A DNA stretch of 64,000 nucleotides from Prosthecobacter sp. Its GTDB lineage: Bacteria; Verrucomicrobiota; Verrucomicrobiia; Verrucomicrobiales; Verrucomicrobiaceae. Each line of letters opens with the position of its first letter. The stretch's first letter is position 1. The translations under genes and the position numbers were made by a program. Location of the stretch: the NCBI GenBank assembly GCA_021733925.1, contig JAIPJY010000003.1, positions 124,001 through 188,000 on the forward strand. Direction: 5' to 3'. The notes under the pieces were generated by a model. The model made no database searches and was not told the DNA's origin. It saw nothing but the letters and a program-made list of their open reading frames with translations. Of this stretch, positions 1-8,509 are shown in pieces.

Positions 1-252
1 ATGCGGATACAGCCCTGTCAGCAGCGAGGCGCGCGTGGGGCAGCAGCGTCCCGCATTGTAGAACTGGCTGAGTCGTACCCCTCCCTGCGCCAGTCGGTTC
101 AGGTTGGGCGTTTGGATTTCCCCACCGTAGCAGCCAAGGTCTGAGAAGCCCATGTCGTCTGACATGATGAGGATGATGTTGGGCTGGGCCGCATCTGCGG
201 AGGCAGCCGATAGCAAGAGAGACGCGAGTAAGGTGCAAAAGCGGTTGGGCAT
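1..252 (-). CDS. Sulfatase, N-terminal part (gene runs off the window)
   Basis: The 84 codons present begin with a signal peptide ([21 protein letters not shown]) and then read into the sulfatase fold: [20 protein letters not shown] carries the metal-binding Asp pair. About residue 70 is [12 protein letters not shown], the C-x-P-T-R motif whose first Cys is converted to formylglycine in this family. The protein is therefore expected to be an exported type I sulfatase that hydrolyses sulfate esters, which in Verrucomicrobiota are often algal or mucin polysaccharides. The substrate cannot be read from this fragment. A maturase (formylglycine-generating enzyme) would be needed and is not in the window. 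The C-terminal three quarters lie beyond the left edge. Start chosen at the only ATG before the signal peptide. Confidence 0.9.
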   Translation of the reverse strand, partial: MPNRFCTLLASLLLSAASADAAQPNIILIMSDDMGFSDLGCYGGEIQTPNLNRLAQGGVRLSQFYNAGRCCPTRASLLTGLYPH

Positions 253-395
253 GGCAGGGAATGAGAGGTAACGGCTGCAAACGAAGCCGCGATGAGTTTC
301 TCACAGGGACATTTTTGTTTGCCCCAGATGCTGCCTAGTCAGAGACAAACGTTGATTTGTCACGAAGCACTGAGCTCCAGAATTTGCTGCGAACC

Positions 396-1022
396 TCACT
401 TCACCTTCGCCACATCCACCACGTTGAGCTGAATGAACTGGCCGTTGAAAGGCTGCGGGGCAGGTGAGACTTCGGGGACGACGAGTTTGGCGAAGTTGGT
501 GATCATGTGCCCGTTCTGGCCGTCGCCGTGAAGGGTGAGCGTGGCGCCGCCTTCGACCTCGATGGTGGCGGTGTAGTCGATGGTGAAGATCTTGTGGCCC
601 ACCTTGTCCTGGCGATTGAAGAAGAAATGCTGTGCCGGGGCGGAGACGGTGATCTGGTAGATGTTGTAAGTGGCGTTGTTGGGTGTGCCGCCGACGTAGA
701 AGTACTCGCCCACCTGCTGGCCGTCTTTGTACATCATGGGCTCCACCACGCCGCGCACGCGGAGGGTGACCTTGTAGCGCTTGCCGGGCTCGCCGCCAAA
801 CTTGCGCACATCCGTGAACTTGTCGTTGGTCGCGGGATCGTCCGTCGCCCGGGCGGAGATGCCGTCGGCACCGGGCTTGGGGTTTTCCGGCATGGGGTCC
901 TTGCAGGCGAATTCGAAACGGTAGCCATCCAGACTGGCGGCGACGGCTTTCAAATCCTCCGCTTGAGAAGCTGGTGCGATGCAGAGGGTGATGGCGAGGA
1001 GGAGGGTGGAAAGGCGGTGCAT
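396..1022 (-). CDS. Secreted protein of unknown function
   Basis: A 208-residue protein with a clear signal peptide (MHRLSTLLLAITLCIAPASQAEDL, cleavage likely after SQA). The mature part is rich in beta-strand-like sequence (YKVTLRVRGVV, YNIYQITV, IFTIDYTATIEVEG) and contains one Cys and many Asn/Gly turns, so a single secreted beta-sandwich domain is plausible. I do not recognise the family. The frame is open upstream to 1076, but those codons precede the signal sequence and overlap the leader of the divergent helicase gene, so the ATG at 1022 is preferred. It lies between a sulfatase fragment on the same strand and hrpB on the other, with no operon partner that explains its role. Confidence 0.75.
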   Translation of the reverse strand: MHRLSTLLLAITLCIAPASQAEDLKAVAASLDGYRFEFACKDPMPENPKPGADGISARATDDPATNDKFTDVRKFGGEPGKRYKVTLRVRGVVEPMMYKDGQQVGEYFYVGGTPNNATYNIYQITVSAPAQHFFFNRQDKVGHKIFTIDYTATIEVEGGATLTLHGDGQNGHMITNFAKLVVPEVSPAPQPFNGQFIQLNVVDVAKVK

Positions 1023-1126
1023 AAATGGTTGGTAGGGTGAACCGACGAAACGAAGCGAGTGGATGGAATCCACCAACGTTCGTCGAAAAAGGTGAAGATC
1101 TGGTCTATAGCGTGAGGCTTCACTTC

Positions 1127-3676
1127 ATGCCTGCCCCCACCGCGCTCCCCATCTGGAAGATTCACGCTGACATCCTGCGCACGCTGCAAGGGGGCAATCG
1201 ACTGGTTCTGGTGGCCCCGACGGGTTCGGGCAAGACGACGCAGGTGCCGCAGATGCTGCTGGATGCTGGCGTGGCAGGGGACAAGATGATCGTGGTGCTG
1301 CAGCCGCGCCGCGTGGCCGCACGCACGGTGGCGGCACGCGTGGCTTCAGAGCGTGCGGGCAAGCTCGGCGCGGAGGTGGGTTATCAAATTCGCTTTGATG
1401 ATCACACCAGCGTCGGCACGCGCATTTGCTTTGTCACGGAGGGCATCCTGCTGCGCTGGCTGCAGGATGATCGCACGCTGGGGAATATTGGTGCGGTGGT
1501 CTTCGATGAGTTCCATGAGCGCAACCTGCTCAGCGATGTCGCACTGGCCTTGGTGAAGCATTTGCAGCAGAGCCAGCGGCCCGATCTGGTGATGCTGGTG
1601 ATGTCTGCCACGCTCGATGCGGAGCCGGTGGCGGCGTATTTGAACTCGTGCCCGATCCTCGTTTCAGAAGGGCAGAGCTATCCTGTGGAAGTGGACTATT
1701 TGCCGATGCCTGACCAGCGCCCGTTCACGGTGCAGGCGGCGGAAGCGGTGGAGCGCATCATCCATGAAGGTGATCCTGGCGACATCCTCGTCTTCATGCC
1801 GGGGCGTGGCGAGATCAATGGCACCCTGGACGCGCTGAGAGGCCTGCGAACGCAGGAGCGTGTGGCGTGCATACCCTTGCATGGCGAACTGGAGCCGCAG
1901 GAGCAGGATCGAGCCTTTGCCCCGAACGCGCTGCGCAAAGTCATCGTGGCCACCAATGTGGCCGAGACCAGCATCACCATCGACGGCATCCGCCACGTGG
2001 TGGACAGCGGCGTGGCGCGCGTGGCGCGTTATGACGTAGAGCGTGGCATCGGCACGCTGCTGCTGGAGCCGATCAGCCGTGCCAGCGCGGACCAGCGCAA
2101 GGGTCGTGCGGGTCGCACCGCGACTGGCACCTGCCATCGGCTGTGGACCTCAATCGGTCACCAGACCCGCGAAGAACGCAACACGCCCGAGATTCAGCGC
2201 AGTGATCTTGCCGAGGTCGTGCTGCTGCTGCACTCGCTCGGCATTCAGGAAGCCGCCGCGTTTGACTGGCTGGACAAACCTGATCCGCAGGCCGTGGTGC
2301 GTGCGGAGAAGCTGCTGACCATGCTGGGAGCCCTGCACGAGGGCAAGGCGGAGCTTACTCCGGTGGGCCGCCAGATGCTGCGCCTGCCGATGCATCCGCG
2401 CTACTCACGCATGCTCATTGAGGCCAGCCAGCGCGGCTGCGTGCCGGATGCGGCCCTGTGCGCCGCCCTCGTCAGTGGTCGCGATCTGCTCGTGCGGCTG
2501 GATCGTGATGATGCGCAAATGAAGGGGCTGCGCGAGATGTTTGAGGAAAGCGGTGACTCCGATTTCATCACGCTGATGCGGGCCTATGACTTCGCCAAAG
2601 CGAACGGCTTCAGCTTTGAGCGCTGCCGCAGTCATGGCATCAACGCCCAAGTCGCCCGTCAGGTGGAGCAGACCTGCCAGCAGATCCTGCATGCCGCGCA
2701 CCAGCAGCGGCTGTATGATCGCGATGGCGGGACCACGACCCAAAGTGACGAAGCCCTGCTGCGCTGCCTGATGGCTGGCTTTGTGGATCAACTGGCCAAA
2801 CGACGCGTGGCTGGCAAGCCCGAGTGCGATCTCACCGAGCACCGGCAAGGCCAGCTCGTGCGTGAGAGCGTGGTGCAGGACACCGAGTTTTTTGTGGCCG
2901 CCAATCTGCGTGAGGCACCCTCGCGCGGCCCTGTGCCGCTGACCCTGCTCAGCCTCGCTACAGCCGTGCAGCCGGCGTGGATCGCGGAGATGTTTCCCCA
3001 GCATCTGAGCACCACGGTGGAGCATCTCTTTGATGCGCAAAACAAGCGCGTGGCTGCGATGAAGGTGGTGCGCTACCGCGACCTCGTGATCGAGCAGAAG
3101 GCGCAGCAGCGCGATCTCGATCCCATCGCCAGCGGGCGCTGCCTCGCGGAGGCACAGCGTGCTGGAGCCTTTGATCTGCCGCTGATGGATCATCGGCTGA
3201 AACAGTTTATGGCACGCGTGGACCTCGTTCATTCCGTCTTGCCTGAGCTGGAGTTTCCGCGCTTTGATGCTGAGGCCATCACCGCTTGCCTCACTCATGC
3301 GTTCAAGGGCCTTTCCTTGGTCAAAGAAGCCCAGGCCGCCCCGCTGATGGCCGCGTTTCATCAGCATCTGGCCCAAGGGCAGGTGAGCTGGTTGGATGAA
3401 CTGGTGCCGCTCTCCATCCCATGGCCCGCTGGTGGGAGCGTGAAGGTCTCCTATGCGAACGAGTCACCGGAGGTTCAGGTGAAGCTGCACGAGTGTTTCG
3501 CGCTCACGGAGCATCCCACCCTCTGTGAAGGGCGGCTGCCGGTGCTGCTGATTCTCTGCACGCCGGATGGGAAGAAACTGGCCACCACGAAGGACTGGCC
3601 TGCGTTCGTCGCGCGTGAATGGCCCAAGCATCGGCAGACGGTGGCGAAGAAGTTTTCGGGGCTGTTGTGGCGGTAG
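1127..3676 (+). CDS. hrpB: ATP-dependent helicase HrpB
   Basis: An 849-residue DEAH/RHA superfamily 2 helicase. In order it shows Walker A (APTGSGKTTQVPQMLL, about residue 40), motif Ia (LQPRRVAARTVAAR), motif II as DEFH (VVFDEFHERNLLSD, about residue 126), motif III (MSATLD), motif V (VATNVAETSITIDGI) and motif VI (QRKGRAGR). The helicase-associated domain and the HrpB-type C-terminal domain (YRDLVIEQKAQQ, later LPVLLILCTPDGKKLATTKDWPAF) follow. The length matches HrpB (about 810-850) and not the longer HrpA. The cellular role of HrpB in RNA metabolism is poorly defined in bacteria. The open frame begins at 1025, but similarity to the family begins at MPAPTALPIWKI, so the ATG at 1127 is chosen; a weak GAGG lies about 10 bases upstream. 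Confidence 0.93.
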   Translation: MPAPTALPIWKIHADILRTLQGGNRLVLVAPTGSGKTTQVPQMLLDAGVAGDKMIVVLQPRRVAARTVAARVASERAGKLGAEVGYQIRFDDHTSVGTRICFVTEGILLRWLQDDRTLGNIGAVVFDEFHERNLLSDVALALVKHLQQSQRPDLVMLVMSATLDAEPVAAYLNSCPILVSEGQSYPVEVDYLPMPDQRPFTVQAAEAVERIIHEGDPGDILVFMPGRGEINGTLDALRGLRTQERVACIPLHGELEPQEQDRAFAPNALRKVIVATNVAETSITIDGIRHVVDSGVARVARYDVERGIGTLLLEPISRASADQRKGRAGRTATGTCHRLWTSIGHQTREERNTPEIQRSDLAEVVLLLHSLGIQEAAAFDWLDKPDPQAVVRAEKLLTMLGALHEGKAELTPVGRQMLRLPMHPRYSRMLIEASQRGCVPDAALCAALVSGRDLLVRLDRDDAQMKGLREMFEESGDSDFITLMRAYDFAKANGFSFERCRSHGINAQVARQVEQTCQQILHAAHQQRLYDRDGGTTTQSDEALLRCLMAGFVDQLAKRRVAGKPECDLTEHRQGQLVRESVVQDTEFFVAANLREAPSRGPVPLTLLSLATAVQPAWIAEMFPQHLSTTVEHLFDAQNKRVAAMKVVRYRDLVIEQKAQQRDLDPIASGRCLAEAQRAGAFDLPLMDHRLKQFMARVDLVHSVLPELEFPRFDAEAITACLTHAFKGLSLVKEAQAAPLMAAFHQHLAQGQVSWLDELVPLSIPWPAGGSVKVSYANESPEVQVKLHECFALTEHPTLCEGRLPVLLILCTPDGKKLATTKDWPAFVAREWPKHRQTVAKKFSGLLWR

Positions 3677-3697
3677 TCACCGCGTGCGCGAAGCGTC

Positions 3698-3838
3698 TTG
3701 GAGTGCGGTGACAAGCCTAGGCGCGGCACCGCTTTCGCAGGCCGGATGGCAGGCTGCGGCCAGAGATTACGCTACACCTCGCGAAAGCGGTAGCTACGAT
3801 GCAGGCTTGCGCCGTGCATCTTCGCGACCGCACTCCAA
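3698..3838. repeat. Palindromic intergenic element, copy A
   Basis: A 141-bp element just behind hrpB. Its ends are a perfect 12-bp inverted repeat, TTGGAGTGCGGT at 3698-3709 and ACCGCACTCCAA at 3827-3838. Inside it a second perfect inverted pair, CCGCTTTCGC at 3729-3738 and GCGAAAGCGG at 3781-3790, would fold into a nested hairpin. A related copy lies at 11697-11886. It carries no open reading frame of note. The structure resembles a REP/BIME-type or miniature mobile element, but no transposase is present. Confidence 0.65.
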
Positions 3839-3881
3839 AAGGCTGTCGCGCCGAGCTTGATCATTCCTTCCTCGTTCCTCC

Positions 3882-4892
3882 TCACACCCGAATCACAATC
3901 TTCCCAAAGTGCTTCCCGCTGGCGATGCGCTGAAACGCCGATGGGGCGTCGTGAAACTCAAAGACCGAATCGATCACCGGCTGCAGTTTTACCCGCTCCA
4001 TCTCGGCGAGCATTTGGGCAAACATCTCGCGTGAGCCGACGTAGATGCCGTCCAGGCGGATGCCTTTGCGCAGGATCTGCACGGTCTGCACGTCGCCGCT
4101 GGTGCCTGTCAGCACACCGATGAGGGCGATGTGGCCGCCGAAGCGTGTCGCTTTGACGGAGCGATTGAGGGTTTCAGGGCCGCCGATTTCGACCACCTTG
4201 TCCACGCCCAATCCACCGGTTTGCGTCACCGCCCATTGGTCCCAGTCGGGATCGGTTTTGTAGTTGTGCACTGCATCGGCACCGAGCTGGAGGAGGTGCT
4301 TGGCTTTGATGTCGCAGCTCGTTGTGGCCAGCACGCGGGCACCGGCCAGCTTGGCAAACTGCAGGGCGAAGACGGAGACGCCGCCGGTGCCGAGGATGAG
4401 GACGGTTTCTCCGGCCTTCAGTCCGCCACGGCAGTGCAGGGCATCCCAGGCGGTGACGGCGGCGCAGGGCAGGGTGGCGGCGGCTTCGGTGGAAAGGTAG
4501 TCGGGGATGGGCAGCAGGCTCTCGGCGCGGATGACCGCCAGCTCGCGCAGCAGGCCGTCCACGGCACCGCCGAGGGCCTGGGAGGCGTGCGTCTGGCTGA
4601 ATTCCCCGTCCAGCCAGCTGGGCATGAAGGGGCAGACGACGCGGTCGCCGGGCTTGAACTGGGAAACGCCCTCGCCGACAGCTGTGACCTCGCCCGCGCC
4701 ATCGGAGCAGGGAATCCGTGGCACAGGGCCGGTTACCCCTCGGATGCCCATGACATTCATGTAGTCACGGTAGTTGAGGCAGGTGGCCCGGATGCGCACC
4801 AAAACCTCGCCAGGGCCGGGTGTGGGGTCAGGAAGTGTCACGGCCCGCAGTGAGTCGATACCAGTGGTTCCGGTGATTTGATAGGCGTTCAT
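3882..4892 (-). CDS. Zinc-independent medium-chain dehydrogenase/reductase (quinone oxidoreductase-like)
   Basis: A 336-residue MDR-superfamily protein. The N-terminal GroES-like domain contains GPGEVLVRIRATCLNYRDYM, the NYRD signature of quinone oxidoreductase and related NAD(P)H-dependent enzymes. The nucleotide-binding Rossmann domain has GTGGVSVFALQFAKLAGARV (about residue 165). The Cys/His set of zinc alcohol dehydrogenases is not apparent at the catalytic site, so a zinc-less reductase is more likely than an alcohol dehydrogenase. The substrate is unknown. The frame is open to 4931, but the family-like N-terminus begins at MNAYQITG, so 4892 is used. It stands alone, with about 740 bp of non-coding DNA upstream. 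Confidence 0.82.
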   Translation of the reverse strand: MNAYQITGTTGIDSLRAVTLPDPTPGPGEVLVRIRATCLNYRDYMNVMGIRGVTGPVPRIPCSDGAGEVTAVGEGVSQFKPGDRVVCPFMPSWLDGEFSQTHASQALGGAVDGLLRELAVIRAESLLPIPDYLSTEAAATLPCAAVTAWDALHCRGGLKAGETVLILGTGGVSVFALQFAKLAGARVLATTSCDIKAKHLLQLGADAVHNYKTDPDWDQWAVTQTGGLGVDKVVEIGGPETLNRSVKATRFGGHIALIGVLTGTSGDVQTVQILRKGIRLDGIYVGSREMFAQMLAEMERVKLQPVIDSVFEFHDAPSAFQRIASGKHFGKIVIRV

Positions 4893-5629
4893 GGCTGGAA
4901 AGGGTTGGCGGATGAGGCTAACGGCCCTCACTGCTGCAACAAGGCGGAAGTGTGGTTTCTCGGGTTCTCAGAAGGAAAGGTTTCGGACGTCCGGCCCCTG
5001 CAAAAAAACTTTCTCAACATCGGGTGTGAACAATTTGCTTGTGATTCAAGGAAAGATCAGGCCCCTGCGCGATCAGGTGGGCGCGATTGTCAAATATGAA
5101 AGGGTTTAAGTTTAAAACGAACTAATGGCGCGGAGCGATCCACGGGAGGGATGGAGGTATCTCTTCTGAAACACGGCCAGTCGGCAGCTCATTGCAGCTT
5201 GAAGGGTGGCGGACATTTGTGAATTTGATCGGTATTAGACGATTCATTTCTGTGTTAACTGTTTGTAGAGTGCTGAAAATAAGTGACTTAAAAAGTTGTT
5301 AGCTGGGGTGTGACGAGTTTACTAGAGCCAGCTGCCTAGCTAGGTGGCAGGCCTACTGTGTGTCGAAATCGTTTCAAGGTCATATGGCCGATGCACGTTC
5401 CACGATTCAAACTCAAGGGTTCCACGCTCAGTGTTTTCTTCCAGATAACTGACAAATCCTTGGGGGAATTTTCTAGTTTCTGATCCGGCAAGACACAAAA
5501 ATGAGAGATGCCAATTGTTTGTGAATAACCTGTCAAGAAGTGCCCGCAGCGTAGGGCGATTGTGCGAACAATCAGGTATCGTTCGGAGCAAACAAGAAAC
5601 AACGGGAAAGGGGTGCCTGACTGTTCTCT
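4893..5629. other. Long non-coding stretch between two minus-strand genes
   Basis: This 737-bp stretch is clearly richer in A+T than its neighbours, especially 5090-5310. Open frames inside it (for example 5336-5602 minus) have no recognisable domain and poor codon character, so I call no gene. A short palindrome CCTAGCTAGG lies at 5335-5344. The part next to 4892 should hold the promoter of the dehydrogenase gene. A small RNA is possible but nothing in the sequence proves one. Confidence 0.5.
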
Positions 5630-6229
5630 CTACCGCGCTTCTGCGGCCAGTTTCTCGATCCATTTGCCCAGATCCGGTGGCCGGAAGGCCTCCATTCGTG
5701 CGAGCAGCGCTGCGGCTTCGTTTTCCACCAGAACACAGGCGGCGTGCTCGGGCTTGACGAAGCCGCTCTGGCTCATGTGGGCTATGAAGTCGATCAAGCC
5801 GCCGAAAAAGGTGTCCACATTGAGGATGCCCACGGGTTTGTCGTGAAAGGAGAGCTGCAGCCAGGTGAGGGTTTCGAAGAGCTCATCCAGCGTGCCGAAG
5901 CCTCCAGGGAGGGCGATGAAGCCGTCGCTGAGATCGACCATCAGTTGCTTGCGCTCGTGCATGCTGCCGACGACGTGCAGTTCGGTGACGCCGCCATGGC
6001 CGAGTTCTTTTTCCATGAGGGATCGCGGAATCACGCCGATCACCTCGCCCTTTTGCGTGAGTGCCCCGTCTGCGAGGGCTCCCATCAGGCCCACATTGCC
6101 GCCGCCGTAGACGACGCCGATGCCGCGCTGCGCCAGGAAGGCGCCGAGGTCATGCGCGGCGGCGCGATGGACGGGGTCGGTTCCAGAGCTGGAACCACAA
6201 TAGACACAAATTCGGCGCAGGCGGGACAT
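5630..6229 (-). CDS. LOG family protein (cytokinin riboside 5'-monophosphate phosphoribohydrolase-like)
   Basis: A 199-residue protein of the TIGR00730/LOG family. It opens with RRICVYCGSSSGTDP, has the glycine-rich GVVYGGGNVGLMGALADGAL, the catalytic GSMHERKQLM (Arg/Lys) and the diagnostic PGGFGTLDELFE (residues 108-119). Members release the base from nucleoside 5'-monophosphates; many were once mis-annotated as lysine decarboxylases. In bacteria the usual substrate is a purine monophosphate, and a cytokinin role is not implied here. The start at MSRLRRI is chosen because the upstream open frame to 6328 overlaps the start of the divergent gene at 6307. Confidence 0.9.
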   Translation of the reverse strand: MSRLRRICVYCGSSSGTDPVHRAAAHDLGAFLAQRGIGVVYGGGNVGLMGALADGALTQKGEVIGVIPRSLMEKELGHGGVTELHVVGSMHERKQLMVDLSDGFIALPGGFGTLDELFETLTWLQLSFHDKPVGILNVDTFFGGLIDFIAHMSQSGFVKPEHAACVLVENEAAALLARMEAFRPPDLGKWIEKLAAEAR

Positions 6230-6306
6230 GGCGGCATGATGAATGATTTCTGCTGCCGGTGCAAAGGCTTGCGCAAAAGGGAAGTTCTTCGCTACGATTA
6301 AGGAAC

Positions 6307-7236
6307 ATGAAACAGACACGCCGCACATTCCTTGCCTCCTCTGCCGCCGCTCTCACGGGCTGCCATCTTCTCTCGCCTTCAGGAAAAGGTAACTGGATCG
6401 ATGCGCATGTGCATGTGTGGACGCCGGACGTGGAAAAGTACCCGCTCACCCGCGGTTACGCCGTCAGCGACATGCAGCCGCCGAGTTTCACACCGGAGCA
6501 GTTGTTTGCCCACTGCAAGCCGGAAGGCGTAAACCGCATCGTGCTGATCCAGATGAGCTACTACCAGACGGACAATCGCTACATGCTGGACATGATGCGC
6601 GCCCATCCCGGTGTGTTCAGCGGGGTGGCGATCGTGGACGAGCATGCGTCAGGCCTGGCTGAAACCATGCGCAGCCTGGTGCAGCAAGGCGTGCGCGGCT
6701 TTCGCATCCATTCCGGCAAGGAGAGGAATCTCTCCGACTGGCTGGGCTCCCCTGGCATGGCGACGCTCTGGAAGACGGCGGCGGAGCTGAAGGTGAGTGT
6801 CTGCCCGCTGATCAACCCGGACACGCTGCCTCTGCTCGACAAGATGTGTGAGTGGTATCCTGACACGAGCGTGGTGGTGGACCATTTTGCGCGTCTCAGC
6901 ATGGCGGGACCGGCCAAGCCTGAAGAGGTGCGGAACCTGCTGCGTCTGGCACGGCATGCCAAAACGCACGTCAAGGCCTCCGCCTTCTATGCCCTGGGTG
7001 CGAAGAAGGCCCCTTATACCGACATGGGTCCGCTGGTCCGGCAGGTGCGGGATGCCTTTGGCCCCCAGCGTGTGATGTGGGCCAGCGACTGCCCCTTTCA
7101 GGTGGAGCACGGCCATACCTACCACAACGCCATCGCGATCATTCGTGACCGGCTGGATTTCCTCAGTGAGCAGGACAAAGCCTGGATGCTGCGCGACACG
7201 GCGGAGAAGGTGTTTTTCTCGGCGGCGGCGGTGTGA
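6307..7236 (+). CDS. Exported amidohydrolase (2-pyrone-4,6-dicarboxylate lactonase-like)
   Basis: A 309-residue TIM-barrel metal hydrolase. The N-terminus MKQTRRTFLASSAAALTGC has a twin-arginine motif followed by a hydrophobic stretch and a Cys at residue 19, so export by Tat and possible lipidation are likely. The metal-binding DAHVHVW (His34, His36) follows at once. Further barrel features are RGFRIHSGKE, SVVVDHFARL and, near the C-terminus, RVMWASDCPF, which supplies the usual catalytic Asp. The family hydrolyses lactones or amides of small cyclic acids; the actual substrate cannot be told. An AAGGA lies just before the ATG. It is divergent from the LOG gene, and the two ATGs are 77 bp apart. 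Confidence 0.85.
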   Translation: MKQTRRTFLASSAAALTGCHLLSPSGKGNWIDAHVHVWTPDVEKYPLTRGYAVSDMQPPSFTPEQLFAHCKPEGVNRIVLIQMSYYQTDNRYMLDMMRAHPGVFSGVAIVDEHASGLAETMRSLVQQGVRGFRIHSGKERNLSDWLGSPGMATLWKTAAELKVSVCPLINPDTLPLLDKMCEWYPDTSVVVDHFARLSMAGPAKPEEVRNLLRLARHAKTHVKASAFYALGAKKAPYTDMGPLVRQVRDAFGPQRVMWASDCPFQVEHGHTYHNAIAIIRDRLDFLSEQDKAWMLRDTAEKVFFSAAAV

Positions 7237-7322
7237 AATCAATGCCTCGCAGGCAGATGTCTTTTTGAAATCGCCACGACGGGCATATGCTCGTGCGGCA
7301 TACTTCAAAAATCAAAAATCGA

Positions 7323-7392
7323 TTGCTCGACAATCGTCAATCCTCTGGCTGCAGCGCATCGTGGGCACGCGCGATTGACGATTGATGAGCAA
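7323..7392. repeat. Imperfect inverted repeat, 20-bp arms
   Basis: The arm TTGCTCGACAATCGTCAATC at 7323-7342 matches the reverse complement of 7373-7392 at 18 of 20 positions, with a 30-base spacer. It lies between the convergent amidohydrolase and HTH-receiver genes. As RNA it could form a strong hairpin and might serve as a transcript-end structure for the plus-strand gene, but it has no following T-run. Confidence 0.6.
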
Positions 7393-7432
7393 GGATTGCT
7401 GATTGTTGAAGTTCCAAGCTCACCCCGGGCAC

Positions 7433-7463
7433 AAAAAAGCCCCGCCAGCAATGCTGACGGGGC
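7433..7463 (-). terminator. Rho-independent terminator of the HTH-receiver gene
   Basis: Read on the minus strand, GCCCCGTCAGC, a three-base loop and GCTGGCGGGGC form an 11-bp stem with a single G-T type imperfection (7439-7463), followed by six T. It sits 38 bases past the stop codon of the gene at 7501-8070, the expected place. Confidence 0.85.
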
Positions 7464-7500
7464 TGAATGAAGTCGGGAGAGTGACTTGGCTGTCCTAAAC

Positions 7501-8070
7501 TCAGGCGGCGGCTTCGGCGGCACCTTTGTGGCCGAGCTGCTTCACGGCGAGATTGAGCTGATCGTACTCGATCGGCTTTTTGATCACCGTCACCGGGCCA
7601 TGGGAAAGGATGCGGCTGAGGATTTCGCTGTCGGGGTAGCCGGTGATCACCACAATCGGGAGATCCGGGTAGAGCGCCTTGAGCTGCGAATAAACTTCGT
7701 CTCCGGGAACGTCTGGAAGCTTGAGGTCGAGGAAGACGAAGTCAAACTTCTGCTTCTTCGCCATCGTGATGGCTTCAGCACCGGTACCGACCACAAGGCG
7801 TCCGAAACCAGCCTTCTTGAGGAACTGCTTGAAGAGGGCCTGCAGGGCGGGGTCGTCATCGACCACCATGACGGTGGGCTGGCCGGCTTCGTCTTCCTTG
7901 CGCAGCACATCGCGGTCAAGCAGGCTGCGCTTGATACGCCAGCGACCCCCGATCTGAACTGCAGGCAACTGGCCACGCTGGACGAGATAATAAACTGTTG
8001 GAAGAGGGATGCGGAGGTATTCCGCGGTCTCTTTGACAGTCATGAGTTCGGGTGCTGCTAGATCGGCCAT
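7501..8070 (-). CDS. Regulator with N-terminal excisionase-type HTH and C-terminal receiver domain
   Basis: A 189-residue protein. Residues 8-57 (ELMTVKETAEYLRIPLPTVY ... GGRWRIKRSLLDRDVL) are a MerR/excisionase-type helix-turn-helix. Residues 66-180 are a CheY-like receiver with acidic pocket Asp71-Asp72, phospho-acceptor Asp115 in FVFLDLKLPD, Thr143 in VVITG and Lys164 in VIKKP. All phosphorylation residues are present, so control by a histidine kinase is expected, although no kinase gene is nearby. The domain order is the reverse of the common receiver-then-output layout. The gene has its own terminator and a long A+T-rich upstream region, so it is probably transcribed alone. Its targets are unknown. 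The C-terminus ends in an Ala/Glu tail (HKGAAEAAA). Confidence 0.88.
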   Translation of the reverse strand: MADLAAPELMTVKETAEYLRIPLPTVYYLVQRGQLPAVQIGGRWRIKRSLLDRDVLRKEDEAGQPTVMVVDDDPALQALFKQFLKKAGFGRLVVGTGAEAITMAKKQKFDFVFLDLKLPDVPGDEVYSQLKALYPDLPIVVITGYPDSEILSRILSHGPVTVIKKPIEYDQLNLAVKQLGHKGAAEAAA

Positions 8071-8509
8071 AAAGTTTGGGAGTGTGTCGTGTTACCTGCA
8101 ATCAGCTGTAAATCGAAATTGAGTCGCGTGGGGGAGTTATTAACAACCTTAGATGATAATTTCTATTATTACAATGTGATTATCGGTGTTCAGCTAAATG
8201 TGTGGTTCGGGATAATTGGTAGATTTGCGAATTATTGCCACAATTGCAAACCAAAAGTGTGTGGTAGCTAAAAAACTTTGGAAATGCTGAAGTATTTCAT
8301 ACAATTGATATCAATCCAGAATCCAGAGCATCGAACGTGGGGGAATAGAGCCAGTCCACACATCTGATTTTTTTCTCCATGGCAACTACGATGGGTCTTT
8401 GTATTCCAAAGCGTTACGCCAGCGCAGGTGGGAGTGGATTCATTGTAGTGGGTGTGCGTGCGGCATCCAATTTGCCAACTTGCGATGCTTGGCCTAAATG
8501 CATCCTCCC
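8071..8509. promoter_or_regulatory. A+T-rich divergent intergenic region between the HTH-receiver gene and purB
   Basis: About 440 bp separate the two start codons. The part from 8140 to 8310 is much richer in A+T than the surrounding genes and includes runs such as GATGATAATTTCTATTATTA. Promoters for both genes must lie here. Self-regulation by the HTH-receiver protein is a reasonable guess, but I see no clear repeated operator. A 60-codon open frame at 8089-8271 is not believed to be a gene. Confidence 0.45.

Noticed and set aside
5336-5663. Two overlapping minus-strand open frames of 88 and 107 codons behind the LOG gene
   Set aside because: No recognisable domain, no start signal, one overlaps the LOG gene's end, and the region is A+T-rich non-coding DNA.
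8089-8271. 60-codon plus-strand open frame between the HTH-receiver gene and purB
   Set aside because: It lies in an A+T-rich promoter region, its composition is not protein-like, and it has no family resemblance.
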